Origin: Hexactinellida sp. DTS-2022
Taxonomy: Eukaryota > Porifera > Hexactinellida
Assembly: GCA_028753945.1 (NCBI GenBank)
Contig: JAPNXP010000001.1
Location: 5,818,501 to 5,882,500 of the forward strand
Direction of reading: 5' to 3'
DNA length: 64,000 nucleotides
Made by a program: the position numbers and the translations under genes. Position 1 is the stretch's first letter; each line of letters begins with the position of its first letter. Shown here one piece after another: positions 25,001 through 40,000 of the stretch. A model generated the notes under the pieces. That model saw only the letters and a program-made list of their open reading frames with translations. It was not told where the DNA came from and did not search any database.

Positions 25001-28000
25001 AAGGCCTCGTACTTTAAATATTGTAATCTCTCCCAAGAGAGTATTATGCTTATTTCAATTAATATCTCCCTTTTGCCCCTAATAGTATAATTGTTCTTTT
25101 ATAACATATATGCAGTCTTATTTTTGTTAATTCTATGTAGGCTGCGAATGTGCTGCTCAGGGTGCGAGAGGAGACACTAGAAATTAAGATTTCTAGGAAG
25201 GGGTTCCCCCCAGAGCCAGAGCTGCAGTTCGATATCCTGGACGTGTACCTGTCAACTGACAACCCATCTAGGGGATTCGGAATAGCTATCAAAGGAGGGA
25301 AGGATGACCCATTGATCGACGGTTTGTATTATCATAGAATGCGCCCTTTGTACCTAACATTTCTACAATAATTCGACAAATTAATAAATATTCTTAATAT
25401 CATTTTGCGCTTGAAATATATACCTATTAGTAATTTGAGAGAATGAATAGGGATGTTGCATTGTACTCTTTGCAACCTTCTCCTAATTTCGAATTGTTAT
25501 GCTCATGATACGTTGAAGTTGCTTCACTCTCGTAATTACAGAGGATATATAGAACATTTATATAGAACAAATGTACAATAATCATTAATTGTGCAGTTAT
25601 TACATTTAGAATAATCTCTTTCCCCGTTATTAAATAAAAGTTTTTTAGTTGTTCTATAAATAGATGTAGCATTTTATGTAACATTGGAAATTATCTATGT
25701 ACCAGAAGGCGTATAATCAAGTATTTTCTCGTTAGATCATGACGGTATATTCATCACATACGTTTCAGGAGTGGCTGCGGAGAACGGACAGCTGGACAAA
25801 GGAGACCGGATAATCAACGCCAACAGCATCAACCTGGAGCACGTGTCCCGGGAGGACGCTATCAGCACCATCACCAGTTGTCCACACATGCTACACCTAA
25901 AGATACAGAAGCGGGCTCTGCTACAGATGACTCAGCCTGATGTTGTGAGCAGCTGCATCAGACAGGTGTGTACAGCATGCGCTAGTATACACTATTTAAG
26001 GCGTATTAGAGTGTAAATTAACTAAGTTGTATAATACACATATTACGTATTATATGTACGTAGTAGGCCCGGCGGAAGCGGTGAGGCCGGTCAGCAGAGT
26101 TGCCTACTTTTTTAAAGCACAAAGCGTGATAGTTTGACTTTTTTCAAAAAAGCTTGAGATTTTGGCTAAAAACCGTGTGAAATGATTTTTCACCTCAATA
26201 AGCTGTATATTTAGGGTTTTATTTAGCCTCCATCCTGAATTTTATGCTACCTATATATTTTGATCTTAGTAGTTTAATACGTCTTTTATTGGAATACGTA
26301 TACCGTACTTATAATATCCCGCTCATGGAATTTGATTTGACAACTTTCGGTTTCATCGTTATTCTTTTATTGTTAATCGACTCGTAGTATAGTCGGTACA
26401 AACTAGCCCGCTTCGCGGTAGAACACAACCAGACACCAACCGCGAATCGGTTGGTGTGTGGTTTATATACAGGTAAAGCTCCCAAAGCGGCACCCATCGG
26501 GAGAATGATTTTGTGCCGCTTCTCGGAGGTTGCCGCTTTGGGAGATTGCTCGTAAGGTAAAACTCCCAAAGCGGCACTCATCGGGAGAATGGTTTTGTGC
26601 CGCTTCTCGGAGTTTGCCGCTACTCGGAGGTGCCGCTTTGGGAGGTTTACATGTACATCTAACATTGATTCTAAAGCATAAATAGGCCTAAATTGTCAAA
26701 TTTATTCAATATGAAATATCAGTGACCAACGTATCCGCATCATTAATGTGCATGTTCTATTAAATTTTCAGATTTTTATCTCTTAGAGAGGGAGAATTAT
26801 GTTCGATTAAGTGACTTTTCATACTTCTCGACTAAGTTGTTAATACGCGTATTGCGTATAATACGTATTATAGTAATACGCTATCCACCAGTGCGTATTA
26901 TACGTTAAATCTTTGATCAACCAGGGATGTTTTCGAAGTAAATTTAGTAGAATATTTGTAATTCTTTTTATAAATACAACATCTAGCAAATAGGTAATCT
27001 TATTTGTACTATACAAACTAAACTATGAGTTGATTAACAATAAAAGAACAACGATTAAACCAAAAGTTGTTCAAAGCAAATTCCATGAGCTCGATATTAT
27101 TTGTAAGGTATACGTATTGCATTATAAGTATTATACGTAATACGTAACCAATAAAAGACGTATTAAACAACTTAGCTTCTAGAAATGTGACAATGATGTC
27201 ATAACTTGTCGAGGCGTGAGAAATTCTTAGTGGAAGCCTCAACTTGTTGGCGGGGGCCAAAAGTTACCCTTATACGCCAAAATCAGATTTGGAAACCGTC
27301 CACTTTCTTCAATAAACTCGGAACATACAAAAAATATAATATTTATACTATTAAAACACAAGGGTATGTATATATGAGTGACTAATACTGTGTATGTATA
27401 TACACTAAGCGGCCAAAAGTATTTGAACAGCAATAATTTGTATTTATACATTCAGTCTTCTAGTAGCATAATGACATTGGTAGATTCTTCAACACAGCTA
27501 TTTACATAAAAGAATATGTAAAGTGTAATAAAATAGCAATTTTTTTGAATTTATAATTATATGGAGGTGTTAAACTCATTAACTATATAATTAGCTATTA
27601 AATAGATAATTTCTGATCATACGATGCAATCAAAATATAGAACTTCTGTTCGCAGATTTCAATTCCACATGGTCGAAATTACTCTAAGTACATAATTTCA
27701 AATAATTACGATTATTTTCTACTGAGATACAGCAACAATAGCATTTGTGCCACTTGTGCCACAAGTGGCACGTGGCAGAGACACTTATGCCACTTGATGG
27801 ATTTTAACGAAAATGACGTGAAATCACAATTTTTATTAATTTATAACTATAGTAAGATATTTATCGTCATTTCAGAGTAGTTTAAACAATCGTTAATAAG
27901 ATACCAGACGACTATTGTGTCTGCATTAAACTTCCAATTGTTCAAATACTTTTGGCTGGTTAGTGTATTTGTTTGTATGTTCAGAGTTGATTGAAGAAAC

Positions 28001-31000
28001 TGTGGGGTTTCCAAATGTGATTTTTGACATATAGGGGTAACCTTTGGCCCCCGCCAACAAGTTGAGGTTTTCACTCGAAATTTCTCATACCGCGACAAGT
28101 TATGACGTCATTGTCACATTTCGAGAACCCTGAAAAGTCACTTAACCGCACTTAATTCCCGCCATCTAAGAGATAAAATTGTGAAAATTTAATAGAACAT
28201 GGACATTAATGATGCGGACACGTTGGTCACACCAGATCACCAATATACTGACTCATTATCGCATGATGACGTAATCACAAAAATTTCACATTGTTAAATT
28301 TGACTATTTTGGCCTATTTACGCTTCTTCAGTGTTAGAAATATGTAAACCACGCGTAAACCGCGAAGCGGTTGGTGTGTCTGGTTGTGTTCTGCTGCGAA
28401 GCGACCTAGCAAGCGAAGCGGGCTAGTAAAATATAAATACACAGCGTTTACTATATTTTGTGTTTAAATTTGACGAGTGTGAAGTTAGCAGCGAGAAATT
28501 GAGCACACTATAAGACACTATAAGTAATGAAGCAACGGGTCAATCTAGATGCCATTTGGAATATAGCAATACTAACCTAGGTACTTTCTGTTAAATTAAT
28601 TTTCCCTAATCTGACGCCTGGGAGGCATACAGTGACTTTGCAAAAAATGTTATAATTTTTCCAAAAAACTTCAAATTCTTAAAATCGAGCACAATTTGGA
28701 CGCCATATTTTGTATCACCAGTATATATAGAACTGCCATTTGGAATATAGCAATACTAGCCTAAGTACTTTCTGTTAAAATAATTTTTCCCTAATCTGAC
28801 ATCTTGGGTGGCATACAGTGACTTTGCAAACAATGTTATAATTTTTCCAAAAAACTTCAAATTCATAAAATCGAGCACAGTTTGGGACGCCATATTTTGT
28901 ATCACCAGTATATAAAGAACTGCCATTTGGAATATAGCAATACTAGCCTAGGTACTTTCTGTTAAATTAATTTTTCCTAATCTGACACCTGGGAGGCATA
29001 CAGTGACTTTGCAAAAAATGTTATACTTTTTCCAAAAAATGTATAATTTAATACTTAGAGTCTAAGATTATATATTCCATAACAACGACAGACTATGTGG
29101 GTATATTTCCTTCTGCAAGAATATTCTTGCATTATTAATATACTGATTTATTTAATTCTAATTTATTCAGTCTGTATTTAAGATTTAATGACGCTTACAA
29201 TCTGTTTATAGGGTTATCGAGTGTGTTGAATTCAAATATTGTAGGGAAATTCATTTTAGATTAATTGTTATTCTAATACTTAAACTTAATAAATGTAAAT
29301 GCACATTGAAATTGCTGTTAAATTATTAATACATTTAATAATTATTTAAACACCTTGAAGCGTTGAAGACAGTAAGAAAAAAATCCAAAATTGCAGCTGT
29401 GTCCATAGCATTTTGCTTTGGAGGCACTATTAATTAACCAGCCATCAAATATAGTGCCTCCAAAGGAAAATACTGTCGGCACAGCTGCAATTTTGTATTT
29501 TGGATTCGGGTAGGTTAGGCTATGGTCGTTGGCGATGAATTTTATTGACTATATTTTCCTCCTCGACTCGCCTGAATTAATTTATTTCTCATTAATATTT
29601 CAGAAAATTTCAATTGATCTCTAAACCTGAAACCATATACCTTGTATTCGTTTTCCTGATTCCAGTATCAGAATATTGAATTAATTATACTATCATAAAT
29701 GTTTTAGTTAGTATAACCTTATAAGTTTCTGATGATTAATTGAGCCAATATATATATTGACTTTTAATCTAAATCGCCTTAAAACTCATTTGGACAAACA
29801 ATCTATTTATTTTTATTAATTAAATATCCATGAAGATACGTAGCAATTATTTAGGTTTATATATTGAGACATCTTGTCAATATTTATTTTAGAGCTGTAC
29901 CGGATTAGAGATTCTCTACTCCGGCCGGATCCGGATATCCGGTGCTCAATTATCCGGTTATCCGGCCGGATATCCGGCTAAATATGTATTTGACAAATGA
30001 AACCATAATATCACATAAGAACAAGTTCTGCTTATTCATAATTTATTTGTACACATACTAAGCTTGTGTTTTTAGGGAGGCTTCTAAAATAATTTATGTG
30101 ATTCCACAATTGATACAGTATATGAATATACTTTCAATCGCATTCACCTTTGGTAAATAAGATCTTTTCAATAACATATTTATTTTCGATTCCTATTTTT
30201 TTTTTGTGATCGCTTTTCCTATTAGCTTGAAAGGTTGCATTTTTTATCAATCCCAGCATGAGTGAAATTTGACATTTTTCTCACTATCTAAGAACGATTC
30301 TTTCAGAGACTCTGTAATGAATGTGATGCCAATACATATATCACGTGGTAAAAATCCTATAATATATAGCACGTCACCACTGTGGAACCACATAAAACAA
30401 AATCCTATTGTAGAAATTCACAACAAGGTGATCATAGTATTTTTCAATCAACTAGTTCTGCTATTACACATTATCAAATTCTACTCCAAGAATATATATA
30501 CAAGAAAACCTGTACCAGACATTAGAACGGCAGAAGAAATGGACAGTTAATGACCCTAGAGCCATGGAAATTCACTTTATATTCGGAGAGATAGTTATTC
30601 TTTAATTCATACACAAATACAATTGGGACCGTTATCTGGCCGGATAGTTGTTCATATCCGGTTCCGGCCGGATATCCTGTAACTGGCCGGATACCGGATT
30701 AGAACCGGATATCCGGTACAGCCCTATTTATTATGCTTTTACAATAAACACCCTTTCTCAAAGGTTAGCCCCATTCCGCTAGCTGAGATGATCAGTAGCG
30801 ATCAAACCAATGTAGAAATAACTCATTTCCTCCTAAAATGGCGTTACAATGTCAAGAAAGTTTTAAAGAAAGATATTACTCCAACTCACATTGAAGTTGA
30901 CTTTAGTTGGCCAATGTTACATAGTACATGCAATGCATTCAATTCTCAAAGTTTAGAAATTTTCCTGACCAACTGCTGGGAAGACTTCATCATAGTGACT

Positions 31001-34000
31001 CAGAAGTAAATTCTATCAACTCGATACTCCACATTTGCTCAGCTCATATAATGCACCGATTTAGCTATAAACTTGAAAATAAAAGTTCGCTAAAGCCAAC
31101 CAAAAGGACCAAACGAATTATTATGTATATAAAGGCTAAACTAACGAGCTCAACAACTATTGAAGATATAAGTCAACTTTTCACTGCTTTGTGCATGTCC
31201 TGTTTCTCAAAGTTTAGGTACCCAGAAACTAAACAATATATTACTAAACTTCAAGATGCAATATTATTTACTGTGAATAATAACGATAATACATCTGAAA
31301 TAGAATACCTCGAGGAATTGGACGAAGAAATGCCAAATAAACAAGGGGATAGCTTGACCTACAAAGATAAGTCACCATTTGGCAAACATTTTCAGAATAT
31401 CTATAATGAGTGTTCAAATTTTATAGAAAATTTAAGCATAAAATTTATGCATCATTCTTTCGAGGAAAACAATGAATTTTATTTACCTGATTTACCGGAC
31501 TTTTTGGCAACACATTATATGCCAATTTCCCCACTATGGACAGGTTTAATGCTTGGCCCGATATTATATCCTGGGAAAGTTGATGTTACCTTCACGAATT
31601 CTATAGCTGAAAATTGGATGCGCATTGTGAAAATTAGTATATTGCAAAATGAAACTAAGTTAAGACCTGGGGACTTTATACGAATGGTACGTGAAAGTAT
31701 TTCTGGCAAAGCATTTGATTTTGCATTCTTACCCATAAGTGACAAATTGCTAAAAAGGATAAAGGTGGAAAAGAATGATAACACACAGGTGGAAGAAATC
31801 TGGAAGAGAGGTAAGAGAAGTAAACGTAGTTACTTTAGGAAAGCTGAACTTTCTACAGTCCGAAGTAGAGACAACCAAGTTAGAAATAAAGGTATAAATA
31901 GACAAAATTCTGAAGGGAATAAGAACAAGGATAAAAAACCCCTCACAGACGGGATGGGAGTGTGCTCCTTCTGATTGCACTTCCCCAATGTTTAATTTAA
32001 CTAGAATTTCAATATTAAAATTACATTTCATCTTAGTGTAATATAATTTAATTAATGTTTGACTTGTGAAGACTTCAAATGTTTAAATTAATTAAAGATT
32101 AATTATTACAAATAGAATTAGGAATACGTTGTAGTATTTACGTTACTATTTGAATAATAGAATTCATTATTGACATCATCACCATCATCAACTTGTAAAA
32201 TGTTCCAACTTCCAAGTGTTTTCATTGCACTTGTTATGAAACACATATTCACTTACAAACCAATTCAATAAAAATCCAAAATTGCAGCCTGTGCCGACGC
32301 ATGTTCCTTTGGTGGCACTATATTTTGTTGATGGTTTATTGATAGTGCCTCCAAAGGAACATGCTGTCGGCGCAGGCTGCAATTTTGGATTTTTTTTTCA
32401 CCAAGTCAACAACGCCCAAGGTGTGAAGAACCATTTGTTAATTGGTCGTAGTCACAAGGAAAGGTAGATAAATTTGAACTTAGTTTCTATTATAAACCAT
32501 CAAGAGTTTAATGCCATTCATTCATTATGTATTGATAATAAATTATATTATTATTTATTTATTTTAGCCATGTTATCCACGGTTAAGTTGGATTAAGTCA
32601 ACAAATTCCTTATTTAATTTAATTTGTTTTAATTCATTAAATAGTAATACTACAATTAAATAGAAGCCAGCTGCAATTTTATAAGTTAAATCAATTTAAT
32701 TATCGCAAGTTGAATCAATAGAGTAGGATTTAACAAGTTAAATCAATATAATTATTACAAGTTGAAACAATGGAATTAGATTTCACAGTTTTACAGAAAT
32801 TGAAGTGTGAGTAAACAAAGAAATTTCAACCCCAATTTATGGCAGAAAATAAACCGTTTATTGAAAATTTTCTTCTCCCATCAGACGCAGAATTTTATGG
32901 TGAATCCAAATATGAAATAGAATTTGGGGGTTTAGTAAAACATCTTTTGAGTTATGGACCAGACAAATTTTGAAAGGTGTTAAAGATGTGTCCAAAATTT
33001 GTTAATACAAAATCGTAACCCCAGGTGCAAATTAGACGGTCCCATCGCACCTACATGCCAAGTTTCAGCCCATCAACTAAAAAGCTCTGGCCAGGGCACC
33101 GTCTACGGAGAAAAATAGAAAAAAAAATAATAATAAAAATCCAAAATTGCAGCCTGTGCCGACGAATGTTCCTTTGGTGGCACTATATATTGGTGGTGGT
33201 TTATTGATAGTGCCTCCATAGGAACATGCTGTCGGCTCAGCTGAAATTTTGGAATTTTTTTCGCCATGTCATCATCACTATGAAGGTGTTAAATTATTTC
33301 AGAGAGGTGTTTCAAAAGGCAACGACCCTTAGTGAGTTGGAAGTTTCCATTTAGCTCACTTCATTTGAGAGATATTCAAGTTTCAGTAGAATATAATCTG
33401 TGATGACTCAGCATTTTTTAAGTGCGTGTTGGGTATTCACCCAACTCCAACCAACCCATGCGAATTATTTAATTCACAAAATTGTAAAATACATTTTTTT
33501 GACGATGTCATCATCACCTCAAGGTGTCAAGACCCACTTGTATAGGTGGTACGTGGCATAAGGACCAATTGATAAATTGAAAGTTTGTTTCTATCTTGTA
33601 TCATCTCTGAGATTAATGAAATTTAGCTAATTAGTATAAATATTTAATTAATAAATTAATAATTTAACACCATTATTATGTACAACAAAATAAATTAAGT
33701 TCAATTATTTGCAATTATTATTAATTTAAATTGAATTTCACTATAATATTTGAATTCCACGCACTCGATAACCCCAATAATCCAATTGGAACCGTCTATA
33801 AGTTAAATACAAAAGGAATTAATTATAATTAATTATGTCAGTACATTAATTGTGCAAGAATATTCTCGCCGAAATAAATATAATCACTTCATCTGTCGTT
33901 GTTGTGGAATGTAAAATCTTAATTAATGCCATTCATTCATTATGTATTGATAATAAGTTATATTATTAGTTATGTTTTTAGCAATGTAATCCATGGTTGG

Positions 34001-37000
34001 TTGAGTTGAGTCAACAAATTCCTTATATTATATTATTTAATTTAATCCATTGTATACTAGTAATACTAGAATTAAATAGAAGCCAGCTGGAATTTATAAG
34101 TTAAATCAATATAATTATCGCAAGTTGAATCACTAGAGTAGGATTTAAGAAGTTAAATCAATATAATTATTAGAAGTTGAAACAATAGAATTAGATTTAA
34201 CACTTTACTGAAATTGAAGTGTGAGTAAACAAAGAAATTTCAACCCCCATTTATGGCAGAAATTGACCCCTTTATTGAAAAATTTCTTCTCCCATCAGAC
34301 GCAGAATTTTATGGTAAATCCAAATATGAAATAAAATTTGGGGGTTTAGTAAAACATATTTTTAGTTATGGACCAGACAAATTTTGAAAGGTTTCAAAAA
34401 TGCGTCCAAAATTTGTTAATTAAAAATCGTAACCCCAGGTGCAAATTAGACGGTCCAACCGCACCTACATGCCAAGTTTTAGCCCATCAACTCCAAAGCT
34501 CTGGCCAGGGCACCGTCTACGGAGAAGAAAAAAAAATCCAAAATTGCAGCCTGTGCCGACGACGTTCCTTTGGTGGCACTATATTTTGTTGGTGGTTTAT
34601 TGATAGTGCCTCCAAAGGAACATGCTGTCGGCGCAGGCTGCAATTTTGGTTTTTTTTTCGCCAAGTCATCAACGCCCAAGGTGTGAAGAACCATTTGTTA
34701 ATTGGTCGTAGTTACAAGGAAAGGTTGATAAATTTGAACTTAGTTTCTTTCATAAACCATGTAGTGTTTAATGCCATTCATTCATTATGTATTGATAATA
34801 AATTATATTATTAGTTATTTATATTAGCATTGTTATCCACGGTTGAGTTGAATTAAGTCAACAAATTCCTTATATTATATTATTTTATTTAATCCATTGT
34901 ATGGTAAATTAAATAGAAGCCAGATGCAATTTATAAGTTAAATCAATTTAATTATCGCAAGTTGAATCAATAGAGTAAGATTTAACAAGTTAAATCAATA
35001 TAATTATTACAAGTTGAAACAATAGAATTAGATTTAACACTTTTACTGAAATTGAAGTGTGAGTAAACAAAGAAATTTCAAACCCCATTTATGGCAGAAA
35101 TTAAACATATTTTTGAAAATATCCCTCTCGCATCAGACGCAGAATTTTATGGTGAATCCAAATGTGAAATAAAATTTGGGTGGTTTAGTAAAACATATTT
35201 TGAGTTATGGACCAGACAAATTTTGAAAGGTGTTAAAGATGTGTCAAAAATTCGTTAATCAAAAATCGTAACCCCAGGTGCAAATTAGACGGTCCATACG
35301 CACCTACATGCCAAGTTTCAGCCCATCAACTATAAAGCTCAGGCCAGGGCACCGTCTACGGAGAAAAAATAAAAATAAAAAATCCAAAATTGCAGCCTGT
35401 GCCGACGCATGTTCCTTTGGTGGCACTATATTTTGTTGGTTGTTTATTGATAGTGCCTCCAAAGGAACATGCTGTCGGCGCAGGCTGCAATTTTGGATTT
35501 TTTTTCGCCAAGTCATCAACGCCCAAGGTGTGAAGAAGCATTTGTTAATTGGTCCGAGTCACAAGGAACGGTAGATAAATTTGAAGTTTGTTTCTATCTT
35601 AAACCATCTTGAGTTTGATGCCATTCATTCATTATGTATTGATAATAAATTATATTATTAGTTATTTATATTAGCATTGTTATCCACGGTTGAGTTGAAT
35701 TAAGTCAACAAATTCCTTATATTATATTATTTTATTTAATCCATTGTATGGTAAATTAAATAGAAGCCAGCTAGAATTCACAAGTTAAATCAATATAATT
35801 GTAGCAAGTTGAAACAATAGTGTAAGATTTAACAACTTAAATCAATATAAATATTACAAGTTGAAACAATGGAATTAGATTTCACAGTTTTACTGAAATT
35901 GAAGTGTGAGTAAACAAAGAAATTTCAACCCCCATTTATGGCAGAAATAAAACTCTTTATTAAAAGTTTTCTTCTCCCATCAGACGCAAAATTTTATGGT
36001 GAATCCAAATATGAAATAAAATTTGGGGGTTTAGTAAAACATATTTTGTGTTATGGACCAGACAAATTTTGAAAGGTGTTAAAGACGTGTCAAAAATTTG
36101 TTAATCAAAAATCGTAACCCCAGGTGCAAATTAGACGGTCCCATCGCCCCTACATGCCAAGTTTCAGCCCATCAACTATAAAGCTCTGGCCAGGGCACCG
36201 TCTACGGAGAAAAAATAAAAATAATAAAAATAAAGGCAGTGATTCTAATACTGGGCCACTATACTATATATAGTCGGCACAGTAATAATAATAATATAAA
36301 TAAAGGCAGTGATTCCAATACTGGGCCACTATACTATAGTATAGTCGGCACAGTAATAATAATAACCAAAGCACTAAGACCAATACTGGGCCACTATACT
36401 ATAGTATAGTCGGCACAGTAAAAATAATAAAGGCAGTGATTCCAATACTGGGCCACTATACTATAGTATAGTCGGCACAGTAAAAATAATAAAGGCAGTG
36501 ATTCTATACTGGGCCACTATACTATAGTATAGTCGGCACAGTAAAAATCCAAAATTGCAGACTGTGCCGACGCATGTACCTTTGGTGGCACTTTATTTTG
36601 TTGGTGGTTTATTGATAGTGCCTCCAAAGGAACATGCTGTCGGCGCAGTCTGAATTTTGGATTTTTTTTCGCCAAGTCACCAACGCCCAAGGTGTGAAGA
36701 ACCATTTGTAAATTGGTCGTTGTCACAAGGAACGGTAGATAAATTTGAAGTTGTTTCTAACATAAACCATCTTGAGTTACATGCCATTCATTCATTCTGT
36801 ATTGATAATAAATTATATTATTAGTTATTTATTTTAGCAATGTTATCCACGGTTAAGTTGAATTTAGTCAACAAATTCCTTATATTATAATATTTTATTT
36901 AATCCATTGTATAGTAATACTAGAATTAAATAGAAGCCAGCTGGAATTTATAAGTTAAATCAATTTAATTATCGCAAGTTGAAACAATAGTGAAAGATTT

Positions 37001-40000
37001 AACAAGTTAAATCAATATAATTATTACAAGTTGAAACAATGGAATTAGATTTCACAGTTTTATTGAGATTGAAGTGTGAGTAAACAAAGAAATTTCAACC
37101 TCCATTTATGGCAGAAATTGAACCCTTTATTGAAAAATTTCTTCTCCCATCATTCGATGAATTTTATGGTGAATCCAAATGTGAAATAAAATCTGGGGGT
37201 TTAGTAAAACAATTTTTGAGTTATGGACCAGACAAAATTTGAAAGGTGTTAAAGATGGGACAAAAGTTTGTTAATCAAAAATCGTAACCCCAGGTGCAAA
37301 TTAGACGGTCACTCCGAACCTACATGCCAAGTTTCAGCCCTCAATGTATACAGGTGTGGCCAGGGCACCGTCTACGGGGACATGATAATAAAGGCAGTAA
37401 GATTAGATACTGTGTCGGCACAGTAAATAATAATAAAGGCAGTGATTCCAATACTGGGCCACTATACTATAGTATAGTCGGCACAGTAAAAAAACAAAAT
37501 ATATTATTAATTTCAGTAAGATTAGAACTGGGCCACTATACTATAGTATAGTCGGCACAGTAATAATAATGATAAATTCAGTGATTCCAATACTGGGCCA
37601 CTATACTATAGTATAGTCGGCACAGTAATAAAATAATAATATTAAAGGCAGTAAGATTAGAACTGGGCCACTATACTATAGTATAGTCGGCACAGTAATA
37701 ATAAAGGCAGTGATTTCAATACTGGGCCACTATACTATAGTATAGTCGGCACAGTAATAAAGGCAGTGATTCCAATACTGGGCCACTATACTATAGTATA
37801 GTCGGCACAGTAATAATAATATTAATAACCAAGGCACTAAGACCAATACTGGGCCACTATACTATAGTATAGTCTGCACAGTAATATCAGTCATTATCTA
37901 GCAGATAGTATTGGCTTATGTAATATGTTCTATTGTATTCAGTATACTATAGAGTAATTACAATATGGAGAAAATGGCTGATTTATGTAAATAATCGTTA
38001 ATAAAACCTAGAGTTGATTAGCGACCTATTCATTTTAATTGATATATAGAAAGAACATCCTTAGGAGAATACAACCTCTATAATTTCAATTGATAATTCG
38101 AATTATTAAAGAGTCACTGGACCAGAATACAAATTTCGATATAACTGACGAACAAAAGCGCAATTGTGAATTCGGGCTTCGAGATGATCATCTTCAGGAA
38201 ATTCTATATCTCCTGTCCAAATTTGAAATCTCTATCCCTTTTGGTCTAGCCAAACCATCGCGTACGGCCGGCCGGCCGGAAGTCCGACAGAGGTAAATTC
38301 AATAGTGTGCACTTATAGTATAAAACTATTGTAGGACCCTACTATAACGTTTTTTACTAGAAGAAGCACACTAAAAAACGAAGAATGCGAAGGATAGATA
38401 GTAGCAGGATACAAAATGACCATACATGTTGTATATCGGAAAAAATAATTATTTACATGTAGAATCAAATGAATTATCAAGTGATGATAGTATATTTGTT
38501 ACAAAATCTGATGATATCCAGACATACGTTCACGGAGAGTTTAGCCCAGTAAACCCATCATGGCAAAAAAGAGAGGTGTAAAGAAATGATGCTTACATCT
38601 GTTTGTGGAGTTATTTATGAAAATCAGGCTATTAATAATACCCTGAAAATACGTAAATTGGTTCCCTCGAAGGAAAAGCTTATTGCACCGAATTGAAATT
38701 GTTTGTTCAGTTCTCTCTCGTATATCATAACAGGATCTGATCATAATCACAGAGAAATAATGGAGCTATTATTATTAAATATGCAAGGGAAATACAAAGA
38801 TTTTTGTTCAAAATACTGCAATTCACACTCAAATTTAAACGCTACAAACAACTACTCTTCAATTGAGGAGTATATATAATCGAGTAAGATTGACAGAACT
38901 GGATCTTGGGGAACCGACTTGGAATTATTTTTAGCCGCACAATTGCTTAAAACAGATATTTTCTTATACAATGATTTTGACCACCTTTGGTATAAATTTT
39001 CGGGGCATGGATTTAACGATAAGAAAGATGTCCATAATTTAACTGAAAACAGGATATATCTTCGTCTCTACTTAAGTCATTTTCAACCAATAACAAAAGT
39101 TAATTCAGAAGATTAAGTGAGACAAAGCAACATATGGGAATTTGACCCTACGAAGTATAATTAGCTAGAGATATATAAATCGAAGTCTGTAGTATTAGAT
39201 TTGATTAGAATTAGCATCTTAGCATAGTTTGACAATTATTAAAAATGTAGATTTGCTATGTCATTGGGGGACATACTTTACGTATATGTCTGATTTAGTT
39301 GTTACCAAATTGACAAAAAGTACCTAGGCTAGTATTGCTATATTCCAAATGGCAGTTCTGTATATACTGGTGATACAAAAATATGGCGTCCCAACTGTGC
39401 TCGATTTTAAGAATTTGAAGTTTTTTGGAAAAAGTATAATATTTTTTGCAAAATCACTGTATGCCTCCCAGGTGTCAGATTAGGGAAAAATTAATTTAAC
39501 AGAAAGTACTTAGGCTAGTATTGCTATATTCCAAACGGCAGTTCTTTATATACTGGCGATACAAAATATGGCGTCCCAAACTGTGCTCGATTTTAAGAAT
39601 TTGAAGTTTTTTGGAAAAATTATAACATTTTTTGCAAAGTCACTGTATGCCTCCCAGGCGTCAGATTAGGGAAAAATTAATTTAACAGAAAGTACCTAGA
39701 CTAGTATTGCTATATTCCAAATGGCATCTAGATTGACCCGTTGGTTCATTACTTATAGTGTCTTATAGTGTGCTCAATTTCTCGCTGCCAGCTCTCTGCT
39801 AACTTCACACTCGTTTAAATTAGATATTTGTTTGAAATTTTGTATTAAAAACTTTATACACATATATGCTAATTTTAAATGTAAATAGTGAGTACGTAAA
39901 AGATATGTTATACCATACCTTCAAAAACAGAAGTTAATCACAATGATTCAAAAGAATAAAGTCAATCAACATAAAGTCAGAAAGTCAAATAATGAAGAAA

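Larger units (their letters stand above)
22158..25010 (+). mobile_element. Possible non-autonomous Helitron-like element
   Basis: The start TCTATATTAAAAAGACAATT matches the usual Helitron 5' pattern, and the same sequence (CCATAGGCTCTGGAGAT-like, then TTACACG-TGACAACGAT) recurs at 44980-45120. The possible 3' end is the GC-rich hairpin segment GTCGCGAAGCGACCGAGACC near 24970-25010, which lacks a clear CTRR. It hosts the nested hAT elements below. Boundaries are tentative. Confidence 0.35.
26390..28430. mobile_element. Two Helitron-like 3' ends in inverted orientation, forming a foldback
   Basis: At the right, GCGAAGCGGGCTAGT (ends about 28428) fits a Helitron 3' hairpin plus CTRR-T. The same end is inverted at about 26399. 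Between them, inverted arms of about 100-150 bp match: TCATTAATGTGCATGTTC... (26735) against 28215, and CTTGTTGGCGGGGGCCAAAA (27243) against 28040. A single-copy version lies at 45160-45420. Insertions at 26468, 26832 and 27401 interrupt it. Confidence 0.5.
28471..39812. mobile_element. 11.3-kb long-inverted-repeat transposon with DDE transposase and OTU remnant
   Basis: Inverted termini of about 550 bp: GAGTGTGAAGTTAGCAG, then AGCGAGAAATTGAGCACAC, then two to three ~185-bp subterminal repeats (units begin at 28551, 28735, 28922; mirrored at about 39353, 39540, 39725). GTTTAAATT, 9 bp, flanks both ends (28462-28470 and 39813-39821), the length usual for MULEs. Left end has an extra TGAC. Contents: DDE transposase 30728-31974, repeat arrays 32160-37900, dead OTU gene 38600-39116. 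It lies in MAGUK intron 4. The TSD is AT-rich and palindromic at its core, so it is supportive rather than decisive. Confidence 0.7.

Noticed and set aside
30269-30550. 93-residue frame as a transposase of the CCGGATATCCGG element
   Set aside because: No catalytic motif, no zinc finger and too short; left as unassigned.
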